This document shows, in pieces, positions 1 through 6,005 of a stretch of 6,403 bases of DNA. Under the pieces are notes generated by a model. The model saw only the letters and a program-made list of their open reading frames with translations, had not been told where the DNA came from and did not search any database. Both the position numbers and the translations under genes were made by a program. The DNA comes from Deltaproteobacteria bacterium (lineage in GTDB: Bacteria; Desulfobacterota; Desulfuromonadia; Geobacterales; DSM-12255), in assembly GCA_017861215.1 (NCBI GenBank), contig JAGFXN010000100.1, forward strand, positions 1-6,403, written 5' to 3'. Numbering within the stretch: position 1 is the stretch's first letter; every line of letters starts with the position of its first letter.

Positions 1-1
1 C

Positions 2-826
2 AAGCTGCTCAAGATAGCCGCGCCGCCAGCCGAGCCTCACTCCGTCTCCTTCGGCTGCTGGGTGTGCTACGAGGACGAGGATGGCAAGTCACTGCTGCTT
101 TCCCCCGCAGAGGCTGGTGATGAGCCGTGCCTGCTGGCAGCGAGTCTCCCCGGGCTGATGGTGGTCATGGGGACTGACCGTTACCGTGCCGGTTGTCTGG
201 CGCTGAAAGTGCTCTCAGCCGATTGTTTCATTCTGGATGACGGTTTTCAGCATCAACGGCTTGACCGTGATCTCGACATCCTGCTGCTGGACGGCACTGT
301 GCCTTTCAAAAACGGCTGGACACTGCCTGCCGGCTTCCTGCGCGAGCCGCCTTCGGCGGTAAGCCGTGCCGACCTCGTCATTCTGACCCGCTGTTCAGCA
401 GCGGACAGTCTGGCGGATTTTCTGCCGCTACAGATGCCGGTCTGCCGCTCCTCACATACGCTGACAGGCTATACCACTTTGTCCGGCGGTGAGGTTCGGC
501 CGTTTACGGAGCTTGCCGGGAAGCGCATCGTTGCCTTTTGCGGCATTGCAGACCCTGCGTCTTTCTTTGACGGTGTTGAGGCCTGCGGAGTTTCGCTCGT
601 TGCTACACTTGCCTTGCCGGATCATTGCGGATACGGAGCCAGGGAGATGGAGGCGCTCGGGAGGCTGAAGCAGCAGTACCGGGCCGACTGCCTGATAACC
701 ACTGCCAAGGACGCTGTTAAACTGGTCCCGTATGCAGGCATCATCGGCGACTGTTTTGTTGCCCAGCTGGAACTGACCCTGAACGATCCTGAACCGCTCA
801 CTGCTGCCCTGAATCAACTGGTCTGA
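2..826 (+). CDS. lpxK: Tetraacyldisaccharide 4'-kinase LpxK, 5'-truncated by window edge
   Basis: LpxK phosphorylates the 4' position of tetraacyldisaccharide-1-phosphate with ATP to make lipid IVA, on the cytoplasmic face of the inner membrane. The frame is open from base 2, so the 274 codons visible are the C-terminal part of a protein usually about 340 residues long. The N-terminal membrane anchor and Walker A loop (GGTGKTP type) lie off the left edge. Visible LpxK hallmarks, numbered from the first visible codon, are LLLSPAEAGDEP (31-42), VVMGTDRYRAG (54-64), the family signature DDGFQHQRLDRDLDILLLDG (79-98), LPAGFLREP (108-116), IVAFCGIADPASFF (176-189), PDH (206-208) and TTAKDAVKL (233-241). 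A GTG at 62 is not the real start, because homology to the family continues only if the frame is read from the edge. The next gene begins 14 bases after the stop. LpxK identity is very secure. Confidence 0.95.
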   Translation, partial: KLLKIAAPPAEPHSVSFGCWVCYEDEDGKSLLLSPAEAGDEPCLLAASLPGLMVVMGTDRYRAGCLALKVLSADCFILDDGFQHQRLDRDLDILLLDGTVPFKNGWTLPAGFLREPPSAVSRADLVILTRCSAADSLADFLPLQMPVCRSSHTLTGYTTLSGGEVRPFTELAGKRIVAFCGIADPASFFDGVEACGVSLVATLALPDHCGYGAREMEALGRLKQQYRADCLITTAKDAVKLVPYAGIIGDCFVAQLELTLNDPEPLTAALNQLV

Positions 827-829
827 GCC

Positions 830-834
830 GGAGG
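830..834 (+). promoter_or_regulatory. Shine-Dalgarno site for the small Trm112-like gene
   Basis: A perfect GGAGG lies 6 bases before the ATG at 841. It supports the reality of a 55-codon gene that is easy to miss because of its size. Confidence 0.75.
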
Positions 835-840
835 TTTTTA

Positions 841-1008
841 ATGGCGCTATCCCCTGATTTAATCGCGATTCTTGTCTGTCCCCAGTGCAAAGGAAAGCTT
901 GCAATGGAACCTGCCGAAAGCGGTTTCATCTGTCCTGCCTGCCGGCTCCGCTACCCGATCCGGGAAGGAATTCCGGTCATGCTGGCTGACGAGGCTGAAA
1001 AAATCTGA
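841..1008 (+). CDS. Trm112/UPF0434 (YcaR-like) zinc-ribbon small protein
   Basis: This is a 55-residue protein beginning MALSPDLIAILVCPQCKGKL. Two cysteine pairs, C13-P-Q-C16 and C31-P-A-C34, can bind one zinc ion, and the ending REGIPVMLADEA (41-52) is typical of the UPF0434/Trm112-like family (E. coli YcaR). The family is commonly encoded beside lpxK and kdsB in Gram-negative bacteria, which fits its place here directly after lpxK and before waaA. Its biochemical role is not established. Eukaryotic and archaeal Trm112 proteins activate methyltransferases, so a partner role is possible but is inference. The start is supported by GGAGG 6 bases upstream. The stop overlaps an ATG (TGATG at 1006-1010) that opens only a four-codon reading frame before waaA. 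Confidence 0.9.
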   Translation: MALSPDLIAILVCPQCKGKLAMEPAESGFICPACRLRYPIREGIPVMLADEAEKI

Positions 1009-1028
1009 TGGTGACGTGACCAGACCCA

Positions 1029-2327
1029 ATGTTCTATCTATCTTACAATCTGCTTTCCCTGTTCCTTCTGGTTCCGGTGCTGCTCTTCACTATCTACCGG
1101 TCAGCAGCGCACAAGTGGCCTCTGGCTCTTCCCGCCCGCTTCGGGTTCATTTCCCGAGAAGAGCTGTCAAAGCTGCATGGACGCCCGGTAATTCTGCTTC
1201 ATGCTGTCTCCGTTGGTGAGACCATTGCCGCACGCCCCCTGATAACGGCGATTCGGGAAAGATATCCGCACCACGCGCTAGTGGTATCCACCAGCACTGA
1301 TACCGGCCGCCAGACGGCGTCCGCTACAAAAGAAATTGACCTCTGTATCTACTTCCCCTTCGATTTTCTCCCCTCCGTCCGTCATATATTTACCCTGCTG
1401 AAGCCCTGTGTCGTCATCATAATGGAAACGGAGATCTGGCCCAACTTTACCCGCGAGGCGGCACAACGGAGTATCCCGCTGATACTGGCAAACGGCAGGA
1501 TCTCGGATCGATCATTCCCCCGTTACCTGAAGCTGCGCTGGTTTTTCCGCCATGCACTGCAGAATTTCACCATGCTCTGCATGCAGTCCGAGACTGCCAG
1601 GGAGCGGATTATCGCTATCGGCGCGCCTGTGAAACGGGTTGTGGTCTGCGGTAACCTCAAGTACGACATCCCTTTTCATCGGGTAACTCTTGATGAAAAG
1701 AGAGCTTTGCGCCTTCGCTTCACTATCCCGGAAGAATGTCTTGTCATATCTGCGGGGAGTACCCATGCCGGCGAGGAGGAGCTGATTCTCCATGCGTACC
1801 GGGAACTGCTGACCGACCGTGACAATCTGTTTCTTGTTCTTGCGCCGCGCCATCCCCAACGGTGTGCCGAAATTGGCGCTCTTCTGGAAAAATCCGGCAT
1901 TTCGTTCCGGCGATTGTCTGAACTGAAGCCGGACAGCGGGGAAATGTTCCGCAGCGGCGAACTGCTCCTGGTTGACTCGGTCGGAGAGTTGATGAATCTG
2001 TATGCCTTGTCTGATCTGGCCTTTGTGGGGGGCAGCCTGGAGCCGGTCGGCGGGCACAACCTGCTGGAGCCCGCGTCACGGGGAATCCCGTTCGTGTTCG
2101 GGCCGCACATGGCTAATTTCAGTGAGATTACCGCGCTGGTTCTGGAGAACCGCGCCGGGATTCAGGTAGCCACTCCTTCCGAACTTGCCCGGACCTTGCG
2201 CCGATTGATTGACGATCCGGGAGAGCGGCAGCTGCTGGGGGAGTACAGTCTTGCAATGATGCGCGACAATGGAGGTTCAACCGAAAAGCATATGAGGGGT
2301 ATCTCCGGGTTGCCAAAATTGCATTGA
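1029..2327 (+). CDS. waaA: 3-deoxy-D-manno-octulosonic acid (Kdo) transferase WaaA/KdtA
   Basis: A GT30 glycosyltransferase that transfers Kdo from CMP-Kdo to lipid IVA at the inner membrane, the first step of LPS core assembly. At 432 residues it is full length for the family. An N-terminal hydrophobic anchor (about 3-23) is followed by HAVSVGE (58-64), whose E64 matches the catalytic glutamate of the family, then METEIWPN (132-139), GNLKYD (208-213), STHAGEE (244-250), APRHPQR (272-278), DSVGELMNLY (316-325), FVGGSL (332-337) and GGHNLLEPA (341-349). ATG at 1029 is the only sensible start because an in-frame TGA lies at 1017-1019. No strong ribosome site precedes it, so coupling to the upstream small gene is likely. 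Whether one, two or more Kdo residues are added cannot be read from sequence; the presence of KdkA-like kinases nearby leaves a monofunctional enzyme possible. Confidence 0.96.
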   Translation: MFYLSYNLLSLFLLVPVLLFTIYRSAAHKWPLALPARFGFISREELSKLHGRPVILLHAVSVGETIAARPLITAIRERYPHHALVVSTSTDTGRQTASATKEIDLCIYFPFDFLPSVRHIFTLLKPCVVIIMETEIWPNFTREAAQRSIPLILANGRISDRSFPRYLKLRWFFRHALQNFTMLCMQSETARERIIAIGAPVKRVVVCGNLKYDIPFHRVTLDEKRALRLRFTIPEECLVISAGSTHAGEEELILHAYRELLTDRDNLFLVLAPRHPQRCAEIGALLEKSGISFRRLSELKPDSGEMFRSGELLLVDSVGELMNLYALSDLAFVGGSLEPVGGHNLLEPASRGIPFVFGPHMANFSEITALVLENRAGIQVATPSELARTLRRLIDDPGERQLLGEYSLAMMRDNGGSTEKHMRGISGLPKLH

Positions 2328-2464
2328 CGGCGGCTAAATCCGGGTGGTACTGTCACCTGTCGAAAATACCAACTATATCCTCGCCTCTATCCTCATACAA
2401 GAACCGGCTGACGACCTTATTCTTCGGTAAGGCAAAAACATCCGGGGCGCCAGAGAATCTCCAT
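2328..2464 (+). other. 137-base gap between waaA and kinase; possible internal promoter or leader
   Basis: This is the longest stretch between genes in an otherwise compressed unit, if the kinase starts at ATG 2465. It looks more AT-rich than the flanking genes. It is open in the kinase frame back into waaA (a TTG at 2324 overlaps the waaA stop), but the 47 residues this would add do not resemble LPS kinases and have no ribosome site upstream. TTGACG at 2324-2329 followed 18 bases later by TACTGT (2348-2353) is a weak sigma-70-like pair that could serve the kinase and methyltransferase. I see no convincing terminator or structured RNA. Confidence 0.3.
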
Positions 2465-3226
2465 ATGAAATTCGCCGTCAATACCATACAGTGGCACCTT
2501 GACCACGAAGTGAGCGACGCGGCCGAGATGGAGCTTTTCTCGAGCTTTGACCGTGTCTTTGCGATGGTCGGGGAGATCGTCTCGGGAGGTCAGTACTGCG
2601 AGACAATCAGAGTCGTTGCCGGCGGCAGAGACTATTACGTCAAACGCTATCGAGCGCAAGGGAAGCACCGCTGGAAGGCCTTCGGCCGTAGCCGGGCCAT
2701 CGCCGAATACCGCAACCTTACCTACTTCTCACGGCTGGGCATTCCAGTGCCGCGGATTGTCGGCTACGGAAGTCAACGCATGCTGGGACTGTTTCGCCGG
2801 GGCGCAATCATCACCGAAGGCGTCCCCCAGGCGACCGACCTTCGGACTCTGTGCCGCACGCAACCCGGACTGTTCCGCAACCGGCCATGGCTGCTTCAGG
2901 TACTGCGATTGCTGGCTGGCTATGTGCGGCTCATCCACGAGGATGGCTTCACTCATGGAGACCTGCATTGGCGGAATATCCTGGCCACTACAACGGCAAC
3001 ACCCCGCGTCTTCTTTATTGACTGCCCCAGCGGCAGCCGCAAACTGCCTCTACGGCACAGACATTTTCTCGTAAAGGATCTTGCGAGCCTGGATCGACCG
3101 GCGGTCCAGCTCCTTTCTCGTACAACACGCCTGCGCTTCTACCTCTGGTACCGCAACCAGACTCACCTGACGCACAAAGACAAAGAACTGATTGCCAAAG
3201 TACTATTACTATCCAGTGGAGGATGA
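2465..3226 (+). CDS. LPS core sugar kinase, WaaP/KdkA-like
   Basis: A 253-residue protein of the eukaryotic-like kinase fold used by LPS heptose and Kdo kinases, expected to phosphorylate an inner-core sugar with ATP in the cytoplasm. Numbering from ATG 2465: glycine-containing strand near EIVSGGQ (37-43), ATP-binding lysine in YYVKRY (K60), helix C glutamate in AEYRNL (E81), PVPRIVGYG (94-102), catalytic loop THGDLHWRNIL (163-173; D166, N171), and metal-binding D186 in VFFIDCPSG. The tail, HFLVKDLASLD followed by RLRFYLWYRN, resembles the WaaP C-terminus (DKDLIGLYFS region). This start places K60 about where WaaP-type kinases have it; the alternative TTG at 2324 would add 47 unlike residues. 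AGAG at 2452-2455 is a weak ribosome site. Substrate (heptose or Kdo) is undecided. Confidence 0.85.
   Translation: MKFAVNTIQWHLDHEVSDAAEMELFSSFDRVFAMVGEIVSGGQYCETIRVVAGGRDYYVKRYRAQGKHRWKAFGRSRAIAEYRNLTYFSRLGIPVPRIVGYGSQRMLGLFRRGAIITEGVPQATDLRTLCRTQPGLFRNRPWLLQVLRLLAGYVRLIHEDGFTHGDLHWRNILATTTATPRVFFIDCPSGSRKLPLRHRHFLVKDLASLDRPAVQLLSRTTRLRFYLWYRNQTHLTHKDKELIAKVLLLSSGG
3218..3222 (+). promoter_or_regulatory. Shine-Dalgarno site that fixes the TTG start of the methyltransferase
   Basis: GGAGG sits in the last codons of the upstream kinase, 10 bases before TTG 3233. An ATG at 3223 has no proper spacing and opens only seven codons, so the TTG is the better start. Confidence 0.55.
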
Positions 3227-3232
3227 CCTGCC

Positions 3233-4102
3233 TTGAACAGCGATAAACCTGTGGCCAACGAAACAAAAAACACTCAATCATTGCATGACCATGCCCTTGA
3301 TTCCCTTCTGCCCCTGCTTGCCTGCCCCGAATGCCGGGGTGATCTGGCCCGCCAGGGAGGCGGGCTGACCTGTCAGAGCTGCTCGCGCAGCTATGAGGTG
3401 GCTGATGGGATACCCCTGCTGGCCCAGGCAGGTTCGAGTGAGCTGTGGGGTGTAGAGTCGGACAGTCAGACCAGCACTGCCTACCAGGAAACTTTCCTGG
3501 ATGCGACTATCGGGGAACGGTATCAGCAGAGGTATGAGCGCCGGTGGAGCAAGCGCTTTACAACGCGGCGAGAGATTGGCCGTATCGAACAGCTGCTGAT
3601 GTCCCAGCCACGGTGCCACCGGCTGCTGGACATCCCCTGCGGCGGCGGTCGGGTCAGCGGCCCCTTGGTGAACGCAACCGACCTGCTGCTCCAGGCCGAC
3701 ATCAGCCTGAGCCAGGTTCTTACAGCCCGGCAAACAATGGGTTCACCGGGGAGTTTTGCCTGGCTTACGGCTTCCGCATTCCTGATTCCTCTGAAGGAAG
3801 GCGTCGTTGATGGCATCCTCTGCAACCGGCTGGCACATCACCTTGCAGGCGTAGAACAGGAGCGTCTGATCGGCGAACTCCTGCGCGTATCGAAGCGCTT
3901 CGTAATCATGTCCTACTACGATCACGATTCATTCAAGAGTCGCGGCCGCCGCCTCCGCGGCAAGAAGCCAGGATACACCCTCCGCCGCTCGGACCTCGCC
4001 GCAATGGCGAGGCGTCACGGGGCGTCCGTCGCGATGGATCTGCCTCTTTGGGTCGAAGGCTCCCGCCTTCGCTATGCCCTTCTGCTAAAGAACCTCGATT
4101 AA
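3233..4102 (+). CDS. SAM-dependent methyltransferase with N-terminal Trm112-like zinc domain
   Basis: A 289-residue two-domain protein. Residues about 22-64 form a Trm112-like zinc ribbon: LACPECRGDL (C31, C34), CQSC (C47, C50) and SYEVADGIPLL (53-63). Residues about 100-289 form a class I methyltransferase: motif I LLDIPCGGGR (131-140), the acidic residue after strand 2 in QADIS (D156), and a motif IV-like segment VDGILCNRLAHHL (192-204), followed by VSKRFVIMSYYD (219-230). The C-terminal part is basic and arginine-rich (RGRRLRGKKPG, 237-247). The substrate is unknown. Its place directly after an LPS kinase suggests methylation of an LPS core or O-chain sugar or phosphate, but similar methyltransferases act on quinones, small molecules and RNA. 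TTG is chosen because GGAGG precedes it by 10 bases and the gap to the kinase stop is 6 bases, indicating one transcript. Confidence 0.85.
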   Translation: MNSDKPVANETKNTQSLHDHALDSLLPLLACPECRGDLARQGGGLTCQSCSRSYEVADGIPLLAQAGSSELWGVESDSQTSTAYQETFLDATIGERYQQRYERRWSKRFTTRREIGRIEQLLMSQPRCHRLLDIPCGGGRVSGPLVNATDLLLQADISLSQVLTARQTMGSPGSFAWLTASAFLIPLKEGVVDGILCNRLAHHLAGVEQERLIGELLRVSKRFVIMSYYDHDSFKSRGRRLRGKKPGYTLRRSDLAAMARRHGASVAMDLPLWVEGSRLRYALLLKNLD

Positions 4103-4109
4103 GCAATAC

Positions 4110-4126
4110 GCCGGTTCAATGCCGGC
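4110..4126. terminator. Weak hairpin in the convergent gap, possible terminator
   Basis: GCCGG (4110-4114) pairs with CCGGC (4122-4126) around a 7-base loop. It is the only inverted repeat I see between the two converging units. The stem is only 5 base pairs and no U-run follows on either strand, so it is not a convincing intrinsic terminator. Confidence 0.25.
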
Positions 4127-4146
4127 AGCTTTGCCACGCAGGCCCT

Positions 4147-4980
4147 TCACATCACGGCCTGCTGCCAGGCCTCGCTCACGCGGTTGCGCAGATGAATGCT
4201 CCCCTCTCCCCGGTCCAGGGCCTTGAGGAAGCGATTGAAATCTATTCGCGCGCGGCGAAGATTGCAGCCGTCAGAAGCAGAGCTGCCGTCGAGGTCGATC
4301 AGGCGGACGGTTTCCAGGGTAAGCTCGTTTGCCACCATGATGTTGTCCCATTTCAAATCACCGTGGAGCATCCCAACCCGGTGCATCGCGCCCAGCAGGG
4401 TACCGAAGAACTCCATGAAACGAACCTTCTCCGTGTCGATCAGCTGCTTCCAGCGCTCCCGTAGGGAGACGGCGTTCTCGACGAACTCCATGAGGATGTA
4501 GGAGCGCTCCAGAAACCGAAAACGACGCTCCTCAAGACACAGAAGTGGTTCAGGAACGGGGATGCCGCGAACAAGGTACTGCCAGGCGACCAGCCAGGTG
4601 CGCACAGCTACGGAACGGCGGAAGGCGTTGCCGATATATCCCCAGCCTCGGCCTCGGCAGTTGTAGCGCTTCAGCACATACCTGACGCCGGCAATCTCCA
4701 CAATTCCGACATGGGTGCGGCTGCCGTGCTTGAGAATGCGTGAATGATCAAAGGCCTGGTCAGGGTCGGGGAGCAGGAACGCCAGAGCGGCCTCGGCGGC
4801 GGCGGTACGCTGCCGCAGGACCAGAAAGCCGTGGCGCTCTTCCCGGACGAATCTGGCATTGCTGCCGAGTGACTGCCGCGCCTCCCGGTGCCAGTTGGGG
4901 ATGGCGCTGGAGAGTTCCCCCGGTGCAAGGCCTTTTACATTATCTGCAGCAGGTACCAGGCGCTCTTGTAACGTGCTCAT
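4147..4980 (-). CDS. LPS kinase-family protein (InaA/Kdo-kinase-like)
   Basis: A 277-residue kinase-fold protein of the lipopolysaccharide kinase (Kdo/WaaP/InaA) superfamily. Core elements: KHGSRTHVGIVEI (84-96) in the place of the nucleotide loop, ATP lysine in YVLKRYN (K104), IPVPEPLLCLEERR (140-153), hinge YILMEF (161-166), catalytic loop MLHGDLKWDNIMV (204-216; D208, N213) and metal site LIDLDGS (227-233; D229). The roughly 80 residues before the kinase core carry no motif I recognise. The ATG shares four bases (ATGA, 4977-4980) with the stop of the preceding glycosyltransferase gene and has no clear ribosome site, so translation is probably coupled. The intact catalytic residues argue for an active enzyme. 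The acceptor is likely an inner-core sugar, perhaps one added by the adjacent GT9 enzyme; this is inference from context. Confidence 0.85.
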   Translation of the reverse strand: MSTLQERLVPAADNVKGLAPGELSSAIPNWHREARQSLGSNARFVREERHGFLVLRQRTAAAEAALAFLLPDPDQAFDHSRILKHGSRTHVGIVEIAGVRYVLKRYNCRGRGWGYIGNAFRRSVAVRTWLVAWQYLVRGIPVPEPLLCLEERRFRFLERSYILMEFVENAVSLRERWKQLIDTEKVRFMEFFGTLLGAMHRVGMLHGDLKWDNIMVANELTLETVRLIDLDGSSASDGCNLRRARIDFNRFLKALDRGEGSIHLRNRVSEAWQQAVM

Positions 4981-6005
4981 CGGTAGTTGGCCCGCCAGAC
5001 CTGAACCTTCTCAAGTACATCCTGCACCGTTATCCCCGGCATACGATCCTTTCTGTTCTCCATGGAGATCGGGTAATTCTCTGCTGGTTCCCCGTAGGCA
5101 TCGATCATCAGGTCGCCGAATTTCCGGTACGGGCCGACCCGCTTCGGATTTGAATAGCCGATGAGTGATACGACGGGACGATCAAGCGCAACCGAGATAT
5201 GAAGAGGACCGGTATCGGGCGAAAGAACAAGAGCCGCCCCGTCCAGTATTCCCACCAGGCCGCGCAACCCCCCATTCCCCAAGGCGCTCAACGGTTTATG
5301 TTCTGTCCGCTCCAGAATCACCCGTTCGAATTCAACCTCTACCGGTGATCTCCCGCCAACCAGAACCGGTTGCAGTCCGAAATCAGCATAAAGCGCGTCG
5401 CATACTTCGGCCCATCGCTCCGGGAGCCAGTTTTTCTGCAGTTTGCTGGTAGCTATGACAATTGCTGCTGCGGGGCGGTCCAGTTGCGAGTAAAAAGAGC
5501 GCTGCCAGTCACGCTCCTCCCGGTTCCATGGTCCGAGCTCCCAGATTACCGGAGAAGTCGGTGCGCCCAGCCACTCACAGAATTCGAGATACTGGTCCTG
5601 CACATGCTGCATGGCATGGGGCGGGATCTTGTGGGTTGTGAACAGCCAGTTGAGGTCACGTGCCCGGGCACGGTCGAAGCCGAGTTTCACCGGTGCCTTG
5701 ATGAACGACAGGATGATGTTGGCCTTCAGGTAGACCTGCAGGCTCAGGACAAGGTCAAATGACCTGGTCTGCAGCTGGCTGCGGATGTCAAGAAAACCGC
5801 GCCACCCCTTGGTGCGATCAAAGAGGATAATCTCGTCGACAAGGTGGTGGCCGCGTACCAGTGCCGCAGAACCCGGCTGCAGTATCCAGGTGACATGCAT
5901 TGCCGGGTTGGCCTTCTTGAGCGAATGAAGTACCGGCAGGACATGTACCGTGTCCCCTATGGCGCTCATCATGACGATACAGACCCGGTCTGTGGTAACA
6001 CGCAT
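4977..6005 (-). CDS. Glycosyltransferase family 9 (ADP-heptose:LPS heptosyltransferase-like)
   Basis: A 342-residue GT9 enzyme, the normal size for WaaC/WaaF/WaaQ proteins, which transfer L-glycero-D-manno-heptose from ADP-heptose to the Kdo or heptose of the LPS inner core at the cytoplasmic side of the inner membrane. N-terminal motif SAIGDTVHVLP (14-24) carries the catalytic-type aspartate D18 (compare D13 of E. coli WaaC). KNWLPERWAEV (191-201) carries K191, matching the ADP-heptose phosphate-binding lysine of WaaC. SPDTGPLHISVALDRPVVSLIG (262-283, quoted in part) is the diagnostic nucleotide-sugar motif. GGAG at 6014-6017 lies 8 bases before the ATG. The start overlaps the upstream kinase stop by one base (TGATG). 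Which heptosyltransferase (I, II or III) it is cannot be told from this alone. Confidence 0.92.
   Translation of the reverse strand: MRVTTDRVCIVMMSAIGDTVHVLPVLHSLKKANPAMHVTWILQPGSAALVRGHHLVDEIILFDRTKGWRGFLDIRSQLQTRSFDLVLSLQVYLKANIILSFIKAPVKLGFDRARARDLNWLFTTHKIPPHAMQHVQDQYLEFCEWLGAPTSPVIWELGPWNREERDWQRSFYSQLDRPAAAIVIATSKLQKNWLPERWAEVCDALYADFGLQPVLVGGRSPVEVEFERVILERTEHKPLSALGNGGLRGLVGILDGAALVLSPDTGPLHISVALDRPVVSLIGYSNPKRVGPYRKFGDLMIDAYGEPAENYPISMENRKDRMPGITVQDVLEKVQVWRANYR

Noticed and set aside
452..904. 150-residue open frame on the minus strand across lpxK
   Set aside because: It is antisense to a clear LpxK reading frame and shows no recognisable domain, so it is a shadow of GC-rich coding sequence.
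872..1219. 115-residue plus-strand frame overlapping the zinc-ribbon gene and the waaA 5' end
   Set aside because: It has no domain and no ribosome site, and overlaps two well-supported genes in other frames.
1512..2110. Three long minus-strand frames inside waaA
   Set aside because: All are antisense to conserved GT30 motifs and have low-complexity, arginine- and proline-rich translations typical of shadows.
2344..2418. Short GTG-started frame of about 24 codons in the waaA-kinase gap
   Set aside because: It lacks a ribosome site and any recognisable sequence, and a frame of this length is expected by chance.
2547..3074. 175-residue plus-strand frame within the kinase gene
   Set aside because: It is in the wrong frame relative to the kinase motifs, and its composition is biased without any family signature.
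4740..5164. Plus-strand frames antisense to the minus-strand kinase and glycosyltransferase
   Set aside because: The minus-strand genes carry full sets of family motifs, and these plus-strand translations show none.
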